A DNA stretch of 64,000 bases, taken from the NCBI RefSeq assembly GCF_025517535.1, contig NZ_JAOPKC010000013.1:1-64000 (forward strand), written 5' to 3'. A program made the position numbers and the translations under genes. Of this stretch, positions 26,164 through 34,770 are shown in pieces. Numbering within the stretch: the stretch's first letter is position 1; every line of letters starts with the position of its first letter. Source of the stretch: Halapricum hydrolyticum (GTDB lineage Archaea > Halobacteriota > Halobacteria > Halobacteriales > Haloarculaceae). The notes beneath the pieces were generated by a model. That model had not been told where the DNA came from, did no database searches, and saw nothing but the letters and a program-made list of their open reading frames with translations.

Positions 26164-27129
26164 CTAATCGTCGGCCTCGACCTGTGTGTCGTCCTGGTCG
26201 GCGAGGAACTCGCCGAGTCCGTCGACTGGCCGATCAGGGTTGAGTTCGTCGAGTTGCTCCGGTGCGCCCAACTGCGCGTCGGTTTCTTCGGGATTGCGCA
26301 GTTTCGTCCGGCCGCGATGGACCGAGACCTCCTGATCGAGATGGAGCTCGATCGCTTCCAGTAGCGCCTCGGCCTCCAGTGGCTGGCCGATGGGCTGGAG
26401 CTCCTCCTCGGTTGCGTCGTCGGGGACGTTGAATGCGCGCTGAGTGATGATCGGACCCTGGTCGAGGTCGGTCGTCACGTAGTGGGCAGTCACGCCAGCG
26501 ATTCGCACGCCCTCCTCGATCGCCTGCATGTACGCCGACGCGCCCGGGAACGCGGGAAGCAGGCTCGGATGGACGTTGATGATCTGGTTTTCGTAGCGGA
26601 ACACGACGTCCGGACTGAGGATCCGCATGTACCGCGCCAGCACGATCAGATCCGAGTCGTATTCCTCGAGCAACTCGAGCAGTTCGGCCTCGTCGGGCGT
26701 CCCCTTCTCGTCGCCGATGTCGTGGAACGGTACCTCGTATTTCTCCGCGAGCGGCTGTAGATCGGAGTGGTTGCCGATCACCACGTCGATATCGGCTCCG
26801 AGTTCGCCGCTGGCCCAGGCCTCGAAGATCGCCTCCAGGCAGTGTGACTCTTTGGTCACGAGGACAGCGATCGACTGGGTTTCCCGGTCTTTCGGGAACC
26901 GGACTTTGATGTCGACGTCGAGTTCCTCGCCCAGCTCCTGAAGGTCCTCGCGGAGTTTCGATTCCGTGCAGACCATCTCCGAGGTATCGACGTGCATCGT
27001 CATCCGGAAGACGCCCTCCCGGACGGCCTGATCGAGGTCTTCGATGTTGATGCCGCGCTCGAACAGCAACGAGGTGACGTTGGCGATCAGTCCGGTATCG
27101 TCCTCGCCGACGACCGTGATCTCGGTCAT
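26164..27129 (-). CDS. purU: Formyltetrahydrofolate deformylase
   Basis: 321 residues. An ACT regulatory domain (about 1-80, MTEITVVGEDDTGLIANVTS) precedes a formyltransferase-fold domain with INVHPSLLPAFPG (Asn185, His187) and VTTDLDQGPII (Asp223), the three catalytic residues of the GART/PurU group. PurU splits 10-formyl-tetrahydrofolate into formate and tetrahydrofolate, feeding formate-dependent purine synthesis. After residue 235 there is a haloarchaeal C-terminal extension of about 85 residues rich in Glu/Asp, absent from bacterial PurU. I chose ATG 27129; a GTG seven codons earlier is possible. It is divergent from the KaiC-like gene. Confidence 0.9.
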   Translation of the reverse strand: MTEITVVGEDDTGLIANVTSLLFERGINIEDLDQAVREGVFRMTMHVDTSEMVCTESKLREDLQELGEELDVDIKVRFPKDRETQSIAVLVTKESHCLEAIFEAWASGELGADIDVVIGNHSDLQPLAEKYEVPFHDIGDEKGTPDEAELLELLEEYDSDLIVLARYMRILSPDVVFRYENQIINVHPSLLPAFPGASAYMQAIEEGVRIAGVTAHYVTTDLDQGPIITQRAFNVPDDATEEELQPIGQPLEAEALLEAIELHLDQEVSVHRGRTKLRNPEETDAQLGAPEQLDELNPDRPVDGLGEFLADQDDTQVEADD

Positions 27130-27319
27130 ATCGCTCGTCACGGACGACACCTCCGGTACGTGTTGGCAGTCATTAGTACGATGGAGTCAGTCTGTGGGCA
27201 AAAACGCTTCGCGTTCGACGCTCAACCACCGCGAAGTCGCCGGGCGCCACGAACATGGATTGGCAGATCAGTCTCGTTACGGGGGAATTATCACTGTTGG
27301 AAACAATGAGGAAACATCT

Positions 27320-28033
27320 ATGGCACGAGGTCACGCTGTTTCAGACATGCGCATCTCGAGTGGCGTCCCCGGGTTCGACGAGCTCGTCGATGGTGGCCTG
27401 CTGCCGCGACGACTGTACGTCGTGAGCGGACCGCCAGGTAGCGGGAAGACGACCTTCTCCTCGCAGTTCATCACCCAGGGCGCAAAGCAGGGCGAAAACT
27501 GCCTGTACGTGACGATGCACGAGACCAAAGAGGAACTGATGCAGGACATGTCCGGGTTCGACTTCGGGTTCGACAAGGCCATGCAGTCGGACGCGGTGCA
27601 GTTTCTCAACCTCGTGACCGAGAGCGGCAAGCGCACGATCACCCAGTTCGGCCACGAGGGCGGGTTGACGAACCGGCTGGTCGCCTATCTCGACTCGAAC
27701 GACATCGACCGCGCGGTGATCGACTCGACGATGCTGCTCCAGCATTTCTTCTCGGATGCCAACCAGGAGATCACCGGCTTTCTCTCGGCGCTGAAACAGA
27801 CCGACGCGACGATCCTGCTCATCTCCGAGATGACCGACCCGACTGCCTACTCCGACGAGCACTATCTCGCCCACGGGGTCATCTTCTTTCACAACTACCT
27901 GGAGTCGGGCGGCATGACTCGCGGCATCCAGGTCATCAAGATGCGTGGCACGCCAATCGACTGTGACATCCGCAGGATCTCGTTCAGCGACCGCGGGCTG
28001 GCGGTCCACTCCGAAGAGAAGATCCAGGGATAG
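27320..28033 (+). CDS. KaiC-like RecA-superfamily ATPase
   Basis: 237 residues, one RecA/KaiC core. The opening RISSGVPGFDELVDGGLLPRR is the KaiC/RadA N-terminal signature; Walker A is GPPGSGKT (37-44), a Walker B-like strand VIDSTMLLQ lies near 135, and NLTESG-type linkers follow. Archaeal single-domain KaiC relatives act as signalling or DNA-repair paralogues; the function of this one is unknown. I chose ATG 27320; the ATG at 27347 (MRISSG) is an alternative. Its stop is separated by one base from the next gene, so the two are surely co-transcribed. Confidence 0.83.
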   Translation: MARGHAVSDMRISSGVPGFDELVDGGLLPRRLYVVSGPPGSGKTTFSSQFITQGAKQGENCLYVTMHETKEELMQDMSGFDFGFDKAMQSDAVQFLNLVTESGKRTITQFGHEGGLTNRLVAYLDSNDIDRAVIDSTMLLQHFFSDANQEITGFLSALKQTDATILLISEMTDPTAYSDEHYLAHGVIFFHNYLESGGMTRGIQVIKMRGTPIDCDIRRISFSDRGLAVHSEEKIQG

Positions 28034-28034
28034 C

Positions 28035-28442
28035 ATGTACGAGCAGACCTACGACACCGACTGGGACGGCCTCGACCGCGACGAGGCGATGAGTCGGGCC
28101 TTCGCGATCGGTGTCGCAGCGTCGCTCGGCCACGACTACACCGAGGAGTACGAGCTGATCGTCGCCGAGATGGACACCTCTTACAACCGCAGCATCGTCG
28201 AACTGGCCTTCGAGGAAGGGAAAAACAAGGCCAAAAAGAAGCAGTACGAGAGCGACAATGGCGACGAGGAGACCGTCTGGTCGGAACTGGTCGAGGGCGA
28301 GACGGTCACTGTCGAACGCGAGGAGGTTCCCACTGGCGGCCAGAACCGCCTGCCCGCGGCGCTGGACAAGGCGAAAATCCTCGATCAGCCCGACCTCGAC
28401 AGTCGCAGTCGGGTCTCGAAGCCGGATTTCCTCGAAAAGTAG
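28035..28442 (+). CDS. Conserved haloarchaeal protein of unknown function
   Basis: 135 residues, soluble and acidic. The N-terminal half is predicted helical (DRDEAMSRAFAIGVAASLG, then YNRSIVELAFEEGKNKAKKKQYE), and the C-terminal half is a mixed linker ending in SRVSKPDFLEK. I do not recognise a catalytic motif. It starts one base after the KaiC-like stop, so it is expected to act with that ATPase, for example as adaptor or regulator; that is inference from spacing only. Confidence 0.7.
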   Translation: MYEQTYDTDWDGLDRDEAMSRAFAIGVAASLGHDYTEEYELIVAEMDTSYNRSIVELAFEEGKNKAKKKQYESDNGDEETVWSELVEGETVTVEREEVPTGGQNRLPAALDKAKILDQPDLDSRSRVSKPDFLEK

Positions 28443-28474
28443 GCGGTACCGTTGAGCGATGCTCCAGCCGCCAG

Positions 28475-28759
28475 TCACAGCGAGAGCGGGTCTGGTCCTT
28501 CTTCCCCGGGCGCGATCGGATCCCGGTCGCTGTAGTACTTGCGACCGATCCCTTTGCTCGAAACCGCGCTGTAGACGGCCATGTGCGCGGCGTTCGCGGA
28601 CTCGAACGTCTCGCTTTCGAGACGGCCCAGCGCCTCGCCAAGCGTCTCAGTCCCGTTGGGCAGCGTCAATTCGGTCTCGCCGTAGGCCTCGATCAACTCA
28701 TCCGTCGTCGCTGGATAGGTGTGGGTCTGAAACTGTGCTGTTGCATTTTTGAGCTTCAT
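28475..28759 (-). CDS. Small haloarchaeal protein (DUF5789-like)
   Basis: 94 residues. The central YPATTDELIEAYGETELTLPNG followed by TETLGEALGRL resembles the haloarchaeal DUF5789 group, small acidic proteins of unknown function found in many copies per genome. I chose ATG 28759 (MKLKNATAQ); the longer frame has a basic non-family lead. It converges with the preceding gene (32 bases between stops). Confidence 0.68.
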   Translation of the reverse strand: MKLKNATAQFQTHTYPATTDELIEAYGETELTLPNGTETLGEALGRLESETFESANAAHMAVYSAVSSKGIGRKYYSDRDPIAPGEEGPDPLSL

Positions 28760-28879
28760 ACGAGCTTCGAATCGGCGCGAACCCATAAACCTTAACTATT
28801 AATCATACAGGACTGTCGAAGGTATCGGTATGTGTTCTAGGATCGGAAGTCGCTTTGGCAAGGCGAGGCAACACGACGT

Positions 28880-29671
28880 ATGGTCCGGGCGGATCTGCAC
28901 GTGCACACGACGGTTTCCGATGGCGAGCTCAAGCCCGAGGCGGTGCCGCCGGCTGCACGGCAGGCCGGGCTCGAGGCCGTCGCGATCACCGACCACGATC
29001 GGCTCCAGCCCGGTCTGGACGCCCCCGTGGTCAGGCGCGACGGCGTGACGGTCGTCCACGGGATCGAACTCCGGGTCGACGCCGGCCGACAGCGGGTCGA
29101 CCTGCTCGGATACGGCCTGGATCCGACGCCCGATCTCGAGGCAGCCTGCGGGCGCATCCAGCGCGACCGGGTCGAGCGCGCCCGTGCGATCGTCGACTGC
29201 GTCGAGGACCGACTCGGCGTCGCGCTGGACGTCGAGTTTCATCCCGGCGTCGGTCGGCCGCACGTCGCCCGCGCGATCGCAGATAGCGACGCCGACCTCG
29301 GCTACCAGGAGACCTTCGAGACGCTCATCGGCGATGGCGATCCCTGTTTCGTCTCCAGGGAGATCCCCGACTTCGAGACCGGCCGGCGACTGCTGGACGA
29401 GGCGGCCGCGTTCGTCGGGCTGGCCCATCCGTTGCGCTACCGTGAGCCCGAACACGCGCTCGGACTGACCGCCGAACTGGACGCTGTCGAGCTGGCCTAT
29501 CCCTACGACCGCGACGTCGACCTCCGGCCGGTTCGGCGTGCGATCGACCGGCACGGGCTGCTGGCGACCGGCGGCAGCGACGCTCACGGGCGACGCCTCG
29601 GGGTCACGGGGCTCGACGCTGACGCGTTCGCGCGCGTCCGCAAGCGGCTTCCGCACCCGGCCATCGGGTGA
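28880..29671 (+). CDS. PHP-domain phosphoesterase
   Basis: 263 residues with the full PHP metal-binding set: ADLHVHTTVSDG (4-15), ITDHDRL (about 35-40), VHGIELRV, VEFHPGVGRPH, GLAHPLRY and GGSDAHGR. PHP enzymes hydrolyse phosphoesters using three metals; relatives include RNase AM/nucleoside 3',5'-bisphosphate phosphatase (YciV/TrpH-like) and histidinol phosphatase. The TDHD/GSDAHG spacing and length favour the TrpH-like group, i.e. 5'-3' RNA or pAp phosphatase activity, but this is inferred. Start chosen at the ATG directly before the first metal motif. Confidence 0.88.
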   Translation: MVRADLHVHTTVSDGELKPEAVPPAARQAGLEAVAITDHDRLQPGLDAPVVRRDGVTVVHGIELRVDAGRQRVDLLGYGLDPTPDLEAACGRIQRDRVERARAIVDCVEDRLGVALDVEFHPGVGRPHVARAIADSDADLGYQETFETLIGDGDPCFVSREIPDFETGRRLLDEAAAFVGLAHPLRYREPEHALGLTAELDAVELAYPYDRDVDLRPVRRAIDRHGLLATGGSDAHGRRLGVTGLDADAFARVRKRLPHPAIG

Positions 29672-29768
29672 CGCTGGCGACGCGGGCCACCGCTACTGTA
29701 ACGGAGCCGTCAGACGCACGCACGACGACAACACAGGGTTCAATGCACTCGCCGTCCTACTGGCGAAT

Positions 29769-29933
29769 ATGAACTGTCACTACTGCGATCGTGACGCCGA
29801 CGTCACCGTCGAGAAAGACGGGATCAAGGTCGGCGTCTGCAAGGAGCACTTCCGCGAGCGGATGGAAGAGCTCGCGGACTCGGAGTGGCTCCAGGGGATC
29901 GAGGAAGAACTGGACATCGATCGTGCCGAGTAG
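29769..29933 (+). CDS. Small one-knuckle zinc-finger-like protein
   Basis: 54 residues (starts MNCHYCDRDADVTVEKDG). Cysteines at 3 and 6 and the later C-x2-H (VCKEHF) form a possible CxxC...CxxH metal site, followed by an acidic helix RMEELADSEWLQ. It matches small haloarchaeal families of unknown role (DUF6757-like). It lies between the PHP gene and the zinc-finger/pcm pair on the same strand with own upstream DNA. Confidence 0.7.
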   Translation: MNCHYCDRDADVTVEKDGIKVGVCKEHFRERMEELADSEWLQGIEEELDIDRAE

Positions 29934-30003
29934 GCGTCTCGCGCCGCTTTCTCTCGCGCCGGCTGTCACACGGCTTTTACGTACGTATCGAGTATCGACA
30001 CGT

Positions 30004-30651
30004 ATGACTGACGTCACGGATCGGGTCGCAGTGCCGTGTCCGGCCTGCTCGCCCGAGTTCGAGACCGTCCACGAGGTACTCTCGGAGGGCGGGCAAGCGA
30101 CTGTGAAATGTACCGAGTGCGGGCACGTCCACAAGACGACCCTGCCCGAAGAGACCACGCTTCAGCGAGACGTCGTCGTCTCTCAGGATGGCGAGTCGTT
30201 CACCGCGAGTGCCGACGTGCCGGCCGAGGAGACGCTCGCAGTCGGCGAAGAGTTCCTGCTGGAGACCGACGAAGCGATCATGTCTGTCCGGATCACCAGC
30301 CTCGAGCTGGACGAGAACCGCGTCGAGGAGGCCCCGGCCGAAGACGTCCGGACGATCTGGACCCGCGCGGTCGGCAACGTCAGCGTCAACGCGACGATCC
30401 ACCCGAAAGGCGGCGACCGGGAGGGAACCCGTAGCGAGGAGCTACACGTACCCGGCGACTACGAGTTCGTCGTCGGCGAAACCGACGAGCTGGGCGACCT
30501 GGAGTTTACCATCGAGGGGATCCACCTCCGGGAAGACGCCCACGGATACAACCACGAGAAGCTCGATCACGACGGCGACATGGCCTTCGCCAAGGATATC
30601 AAGCGCCTGCTCGTCCGCGACGAGAGTTCGACCGCCTGGTCGGCGTGGTAG
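30004..30651 (+). CDS. HVO_0476-type zinc-finger protein
   Basis: 215 residues. An N-terminal zinc ribbon CPACSPEFETVHEVLS ... CTECGHVHKT supplies four cysteines (about 12, 15, 36, 39). The rest is beta-rich, with a pair of S1-like or OB-like strands (LAVGEEFLLETDEAIMSVRITSLEL; ELGDLEFTIEGIHLRED). Haloarchaeal homologues are annotated HVO_0476 family with unknown function. The stop TAG is followed one base later by the pcm ATG, and this order is conserved in haloarchaea as far as I recall, suggesting a shared role in protein maintenance or translation. Confidence 0.82.
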   Translation: MTDVTDRVAVPCPACSPEFETVHEVLSEGGQATVKCTECGHVHKTTLPEETTLQRDVVVSQDGESFTASADVPAEETLAVGEEFLLETDEAIMSVRITSLELDENRVEEAPAEDVRTIWTRAVGNVSVNATIHPKGGDREGTRSEELHVPGDYEFVVGETDELGDLEFTIEGIHLREDAHGYNHEKLDHDGDMAFAKDIKRLLVRDESSTAWSAW

Positions 30652-30652
30652 G

Positions 30653-31288
30653 ATGTTCGGGAGCGACGACGGCACGAGCCGGGAACGCCTGCTCGATCGG
30701 CTCCGTCAGCGGGTCGACGACCCGGACGTCATCGAAGCGATGGGTGCCGTCCCGCGCGAGGAGTTCGTCCCCGACAGCAAGCGGTCGAGCGCCTACGCCG
30801 ACCGCCCGCTGCCGATCGGCGAGGGACAGACGATCAGCGCGCCACACATGGTCGCGATCATGGCCGAACTCCTCGATCTCGAACCAGGTCAGGAGGTGCT
30901 GGAAATCGGGACTGGCTGTGGCTATCACGCCGCCGTCACGGCCGAACTCGTCGGGTCCGACGGCGTCTACAGCGTCGAATACCACGAGTCGCTCGCCCGC
31001 GAGGCACGCGAGCGGCTGGCCGAGCTGGGATACGAGGACGTCTCGATCCGTGCCGGCGACGGCCACGAAGGCTGGGCCGAGCACGCGCCCTACGACCGGG
31101 CGTACCTGACCTGCGCAGCACCCGACTTCCCCGAGGCGGTCGTCGAGCAGGTCCGGCCCGGCGGCATATTGCTCGGGCCACTTGGGGAGGGCCATCAAAC
31201 GCTCGTCAGGGCCACCAAACGCGACGACGGCACGCTCGACCGCGAGCACCACGGCGGCGTCCGGTTCGTCCGAATGCAGGGCGACTAG
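30653..31288 (+). CDS. pcm: Protein-L-isoaspartate O-methyltransferase
   Basis: 211 residues. PCMT signatures are clear: VPREEFVPD near 35, AYADRPLPIGEGQTISAPHMVA (substrate loop, about 48-68), SAM loop VLEIGTGCGYHAAVTAEL (about 82-100) and YLTCAAPDFPE. The enzyme methylates L-isoaspartyl residues formed by ageing so they can revert to aspartate. Start one base after the preceding stop, indicating coupled translation with the zinc-finger gene. Confidence 0.94.
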   Translation: MFGSDDGTSRERLLDRLRQRVDDPDVIEAMGAVPREEFVPDSKRSSAYADRPLPIGEGQTISAPHMVAIMAELLDLEPGQEVLEIGTGCGYHAAVTAELVGSDGVYSVEYHESLAREARERLAELGYEDVSIRAGDGHEGWAEHAPYDRAYLTCAAPDFPEAVVEQVRPGGILLGPLGEGHQTLVRATKRDDGTLDREHHGGVRFVRMQGD

Positions 31289-31357
31289 GCTCGGAGATAC
31301 CCGATTCATCCAAAACCGGAGGGTGTCAGATTTCCGGGACCTGGCTTTCAGAGCAGT

Positions 31358-32161
31358 TCACAGCTCCAGGGGATCCGCATCTGCCCAGCGGGCCTCGAAC
31401 TCGGCGGTGACCGTCGCGGCGAACTCCGGGTCCTTGAAGTCGATGACTGCGAACGTTTCGTCTTCCCGGAGCGGATGGGGTACCTCGATGCAGACCTCCG
31501 TGTCGTCGATCATCTCGAAGGTCCCGATGACGTCCTCGCTGGTCCGGACCTCGAAGCCGTCGTGCGGTTGCAGGAGGTCCCGGTAGCGGTCGCCGACGTT
31601 CTCCGGCAGGGCCTCGACCATCTCGGGTGGCATGAGCAGCGAGACCTCGACGCCACGGTCGAGGGCGTCTTTCAGGGTGGCGACGCTCCGATCGCCGATC
31701 TCGTCCAGGTCAAACTGCTGGGAGAACTGCGAGGTGACGATGATGATCCGATCCTCGGCGGCGGTCAGTCGCTCGATCAAGAGCTCCGCCGTCTCCTCGG
31801 GCCCGACCGCTGCCGTCCAGAACGTTTCTCCGAGGGGCTCCGCGGCCTCCAGATCGTCGGACAGCGAGTCGACGATCTCCTCGTACTGGGCGGCTTTCTC
31901 TTCGAGTTCGCGCTTCTTGTCTTCGAGAAGGCGGTCCAGTGCCGTCTCGGGCTCGACCGCGACGTACTTCTTGGGACGGCTCGCGGTCTGGCTCCGAACG
32001 AGGTTGTGCGTCTCCAAGCTCTTGAGCACGTCGTAGATCCGCCCCATCGGGACGTCGCTGCTCCGAGACAACTCCTTTGCCGTTGTCGGTCCCGTTTCGA
32101 GCAACGAGCGGTACGCTCTGGCCTCGTATTCCGACAATCCCAGGTCACGAAGCGTGGCCAT
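31358..32161 (-). CDS. TrmB-family transcriptional regulator
   Basis: 267 residues. An N-terminal winged helix (LGLSEYEARAYRSLLETGPTT...GRIYDVLKSLETHNLV, 6-57) is followed by a coiled-coil linker (about 85-110) and a C-terminal effector domain with a phospholipase-D-like fold (ERLTAAEDRIIIVTSQFSQQ). TrmB-type regulators in haloarchaea bind sugars or other metabolites and control operons of central metabolism or transport. Its targets are not apparent here: the neighbours are pcm (convergent) and a DUF255 protein on the same strand upstream. Confidence 0.9.
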   Translation of the reverse strand: MATLRDLGLSEYEARAYRSLLETGPTTAKELSRSSDVPMGRIYDVLKSLETHNLVRSQTASRPKKYVAVEPETALDRLLEDKKRELEEKAAQYEEIVDSLSDDLEAAEPLGETFWTAAVGPEETAELLIERLTAAEDRIIIVTSQFSQQFDLDEIGDRSVATLKDALDRGVEVSLLMPPEMVEALPENVGDRYRDLLQPHDGFEVRTSEDVIGTFEMIDDTEVCIEVPHPLREDETFAVIDFKDPEFAATVTAEFEARWADADPLEL

Positions 32162-32206
32162 ATCGGATCGTCACGGCCGGCGATGAAAAACCCACCGGGC
32201 GTTTAC

Positions 32207-32282
32207 GGCGTCACACCTCAGTGAGTATCGACTCCAGCGCCAGCGGCGTCACACCTCGGTGAGTACCGATTCCAGTTCCGAC
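32207..32282. repeat. Partial tandem duplication of a gene 3' end
   Basis: Bases 32207-32244 repeat 32245-32282 (about seven mismatches in 38). The second copy encodes the stop and last residues of the DUF255 gene, so the first copy is an extra tail lying outside the reading frame. Confidence 0.85.
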
Positions 32283-33862
32283 GGCGTCGCCACAGTGCCG
32301 ACCGTCGTCTCGCCGTCGATCACGGTCGCCCGTTCACCGCCGACGCCGGGGACGACGACGGCCTCGTGATCGGCGAGGCGAAGCGCAGCGCGATGGAGGT
32401 CGCTGCCCGCTTGCGGGCCGACGCTGATCGTTCGCGGTTCGAGCACGCGGGCGACAGCCGTGGCGTACTCGGCCGCCTCGACACCCATCCGGTCGGCGGC
32501 GTTGGCGTAGGCCGCGAGCGTCTCGCGGGCGACGTCCCTGTAATGCGGTTCGTCCGCGAGCGCCGCCAGTTCGTGTGCGGCGTCAGCGAACGCGACGGCG
32601 TAATCGAACGGATACAGGGGTTCATCCAGCAGTCCCGCCTCGCCGGACGGGCCGTCCCTGAAAGCGCCGTCCTCGGCGAGGTGCTCGATCGTCCAGTCGG
32701 CGACCGCCCGGGCCGGTCCGGGTTCGCCCAGCACCTGCCAGGCGGTCGTCAGTCCGGCGAGCACGCGAGCCTGATCGACGAGCAACCCGCGCGGACTCGC
32801 GTCTCCCGCGAAGTGCGCGACGGCCCCGTCCTCGTCGACGAGTTCGACGACTGTCTCGAGTGCGCGCTCGGCGAATCGGCGCGAGCGGTCGTCGTCGGTG
32901 TAAGCACAGTAGGTGCACAGCGCGTCGACGGCCAGTGCGTTCCGGTCGGCGAAGACGGTCTCGTCGACCGGCGGCGGATCGGCGTCCGATCGGTCGGTGG
33001 CGTCCAGCCGGTAATACCGTGCTTCGCCGGCCTGGCTAGCCGCAAACGCCCCGCTGCCGCCTGGTGCGTCGTCAGTCCACAGCGTCGTCGTCAGGTACTC
33101 GATCGTCCGTTCGGCGGTCTCGCGGTAGGGTTCCTCGCCGGTGTACCGATACCCGTGGGCGAACGCCCGCGCCAGCGCCGCGTTGTCGTCGAGGAGCTTC
33201 GCCCGTCGGGGTTCGCTCCAGTCGCGCTCGGTCGCGTAGCGGTAGAACCCGCCGTCGTAGGTATCCAGCAGGTGCGTCCGAACGGCTTCGAGCGTGCGCG
33301 TGGCCTGCCCGCGGGCCCGCACCAGCGCGAACTCGATCGTCCGGGGGAGGGGAAACTTCACGTCCGTGCCCCAGCCGCCGAACTCCTCGTCGTAGGCCGC
33401 GAGCAACTGCTCGACCATCTGTTCCTCGATCCGGGGCGACAGCGATCCGCCCGGCAGATTGGTCTCCCGGAGCTGGCGCGGGACCGACCCGCCCGATTCG
33501 CCCCTGGCGTCCCAGCTCTCCCGGACGCGATCGAGAATCTCCCTGAACCCGTCGACGCCCAGGTAGGTCGCACCGGTGAGGACCCGCCCCGACGGGGTCA
33601 GAAACACCGTCGAGGGGAACCCACCCATCGCATACCGGTCCCGGATCCGCGGGCGGCGGTCCGCGTCGACCCGGATCGGAACGAATCCGTCGTTGACGTG
33701 GGCGGCGATCCGCGGTTCGGCGTAGGTGCTCGCGTCCATCGCCGCGCACTCGGGCGACCACGGCGTGACGAGCGACAGCAGGATCGGCGAGCCCGTTCGC
33801 TCGGCCGTCGCGAACGCGTCCGGCCCCCACTCGCGCCACTCGACTTTGGGCTGTTCGTCCAT
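32249..33862 (-). CDS. DUF255/thioredoxin-fold protein (YyaL/SSP411-like)
   Basis: 537 residues. An N-terminal thioredoxin-like domain (about 1-110: PWSPECAAMDASTYAEPRIAAHVNDGFVPIRVDADRRP, then GGFPSTVFLTPSGRVL) precedes an alpha-barrel glycosidase-like domain with repeated helical pairs (DNAALARAFAHGY; NALAVDALCTYCAY; VDQARVLAGLTTAW). Family members carry WCHVM at the first position; here only one of those cysteines remains. The barrel resembles N-acylglucosamine epimerases, and the function of the family is unsettled. The protein is shorter than the usual 600-700 residues. I chose ATG 33862 (MDEQPKVEW). Confidence 0.83.
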   Translation of the reverse strand: MDEQPKVEWREWGPDAFATAERTGSPILLSLVTPWSPECAAMDASTYAEPRIAAHVNDGFVPIRVDADRRPRIRDRYAMGGFPSTVFLTPSGRVLTGATYLGVDGFREILDRVRESWDARGESGGSVPRQLRETNLPGGSLSPRIEEQMVEQLLAAYDEEFGGWGTDVKFPLPRTIEFALVRARGQATRTLEAVRTHLLDTYDGGFYRYATERDWSEPRRAKLLDDNAALARAFAHGYRYTGEEPYRETAERTIEYLTTTLWTDDAPGGSGAFAASQAGEARYYRLDATDRSDADPPPVDETVFADRNALAVDALCTYCAYTDDDRSRRFAERALETVVELVDEDGAVAHFAGDASPRGLLVDQARVLAGLTTAWQVLGEPGPARAVADWTIEHLAEDGAFRDGPSGEAGLLDEPLYPFDYAVAFADAAHELAALADEPHYRDVARETLAAYANAADRMGVEAAEYATAVARVLEPRTISVGPQAGSDLHRAALRLADHEAVVVPGVGGERATVIDGETTVGTVATPSELESVLTEV

Positions 33863-33957
33863 GCTACGCCTTCCGAGGCGCGTCGAAAAGAACGCTTGCA
33901 CTCCGACAGCGACCGACTCGAAAAGGTTGATACATCGGGCCCCGGTAGAGAGAGACG

Positions 33958-34476
33958 ATGCTTCGGCTGATCGCGGTCCTGCTGCTCATCCCGCTTTTAG
34001 ACATCATGCTGTTGCTCGCTGTCGCGGGCGTGATCGGCGGGCTCGAGACGGTGTTGCTGGTCGTGTTGACCGCCCTCGTCGGGATGTTGCTCGCCCGTGC
34101 CGAGGGGCGCCACACCATCTCGAAGATCCAGCGCAAGCTCGCGCGGGGCGAGGCGCCGACCGACGAGTTGATCGACGGCGGGCTGTTGATCGCCGCGGGG
34201 GCGTTCCTGCTGACGCCAGGGCTGGTGACCGACCTCGTGGGGCTGGTGCTGGTCGTGCCGCTGACCCGGTATCCGGTCCGCGTGGCGCTCAAGAAGTGGG
34301 TCATCACGCCCTACGTCGACACGAAGACCGGTGGGTTCGCCACCGGGCAGGTCTACACTGCCGGGTTTCCAGGCGACGGCGAGCGCGCCGACGTCACCGG
34401 GCAGCAGACTGGCGAAGACACGTACGACGTCGGCGACGACGATTACGACATCGGCGACGGCGACGACAACCGCTGA
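33958..34476 (+). CDS. FxsA-family membrane protein
   Basis: 172 residues. The first 100 hold three or four membrane segments, starting LRLIAVLLLIPLLDIMLLLAV, with the FxsA landmark GLETVLLVVLTALVGMLLARAEG and a second pair after a short cytoplasmic loop. The C-terminal 60 residues are acidic and probably cytoplasmic (repeated DVGDDDYDIGDGDD). Bacterial FxsA is tied to phage exclusion; archaeal copies have unknown function. It lies divergently from the DUF255 gene with about 95 bases between. Confidence 0.85.
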   Translation: MLRLIAVLLLIPLLDIMLLLAVAGVIGGLETVLLVVLTALVGMLLARAEGRHTISKIQRKLARGEAPTDELIDGGLLIAAGAFLLTPGLVTDLVGLVLVVPLTRYPVRVALKKWVITPYVDTKTGGFATGQVYTAGFPGDGERADVTGQQTGEDTYDVGDDDYDIGDGDDNR

Positions 34477-34554
34477 CACGTGAGCCGTCCCCGAGACTGG
34501 CGCGAAAGGCAACGTTTAAAACTGCCTGCCCAGTAGGCAGAAATGCGCTCGCCT

Positions 34555-34628
34555 GGGCCAATAGCTCAGTCAGGTTGAGCGCTCGGCTGATAACCGGGAG
34601 GTCCGCGGTTCAAATCCGCGTTGGCCCA
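34555..34628 (+). tRNA. tRNA-Ile (anticodon GAT)
   Basis: A 74-base cloverleaf: acceptor GGGCCAA (34555-34561) pairs with TTGGCCC (34621-34627), followed by discriminator A. Anticodon arm CTCGG-CTGATAA-CCGGG reads GAT; T arm CGCGG-TTCAAAT-CCGCG is intact. No intron. Confidence 0.96.
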
Positions 34629-34748
34629 CTCGTTTTGTGACGAACGGACGTGAGGAACAAACTGTGTAGCCGCGCGGATTTGAACTAGACGAGTCACAGC
34701 CCGGAATGGCGAGCGAAGCGAGCCACACGCCCGGACTGTCTCGGCGTA

Positions 34749-34770
34749 GTTCAAAATCCGCGTTGGCCCA
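34749..34770 (+). repeat. Extra copy of the tRNA-Ile 3' end (possible att scar)
   Basis: These bases repeat the tRNA T-arm/acceptor end (34608-34628) with one added A. An inverted partial copy lies at about 34674-34688. The 120 bases between them hold no gene. Confidence 0.85.
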
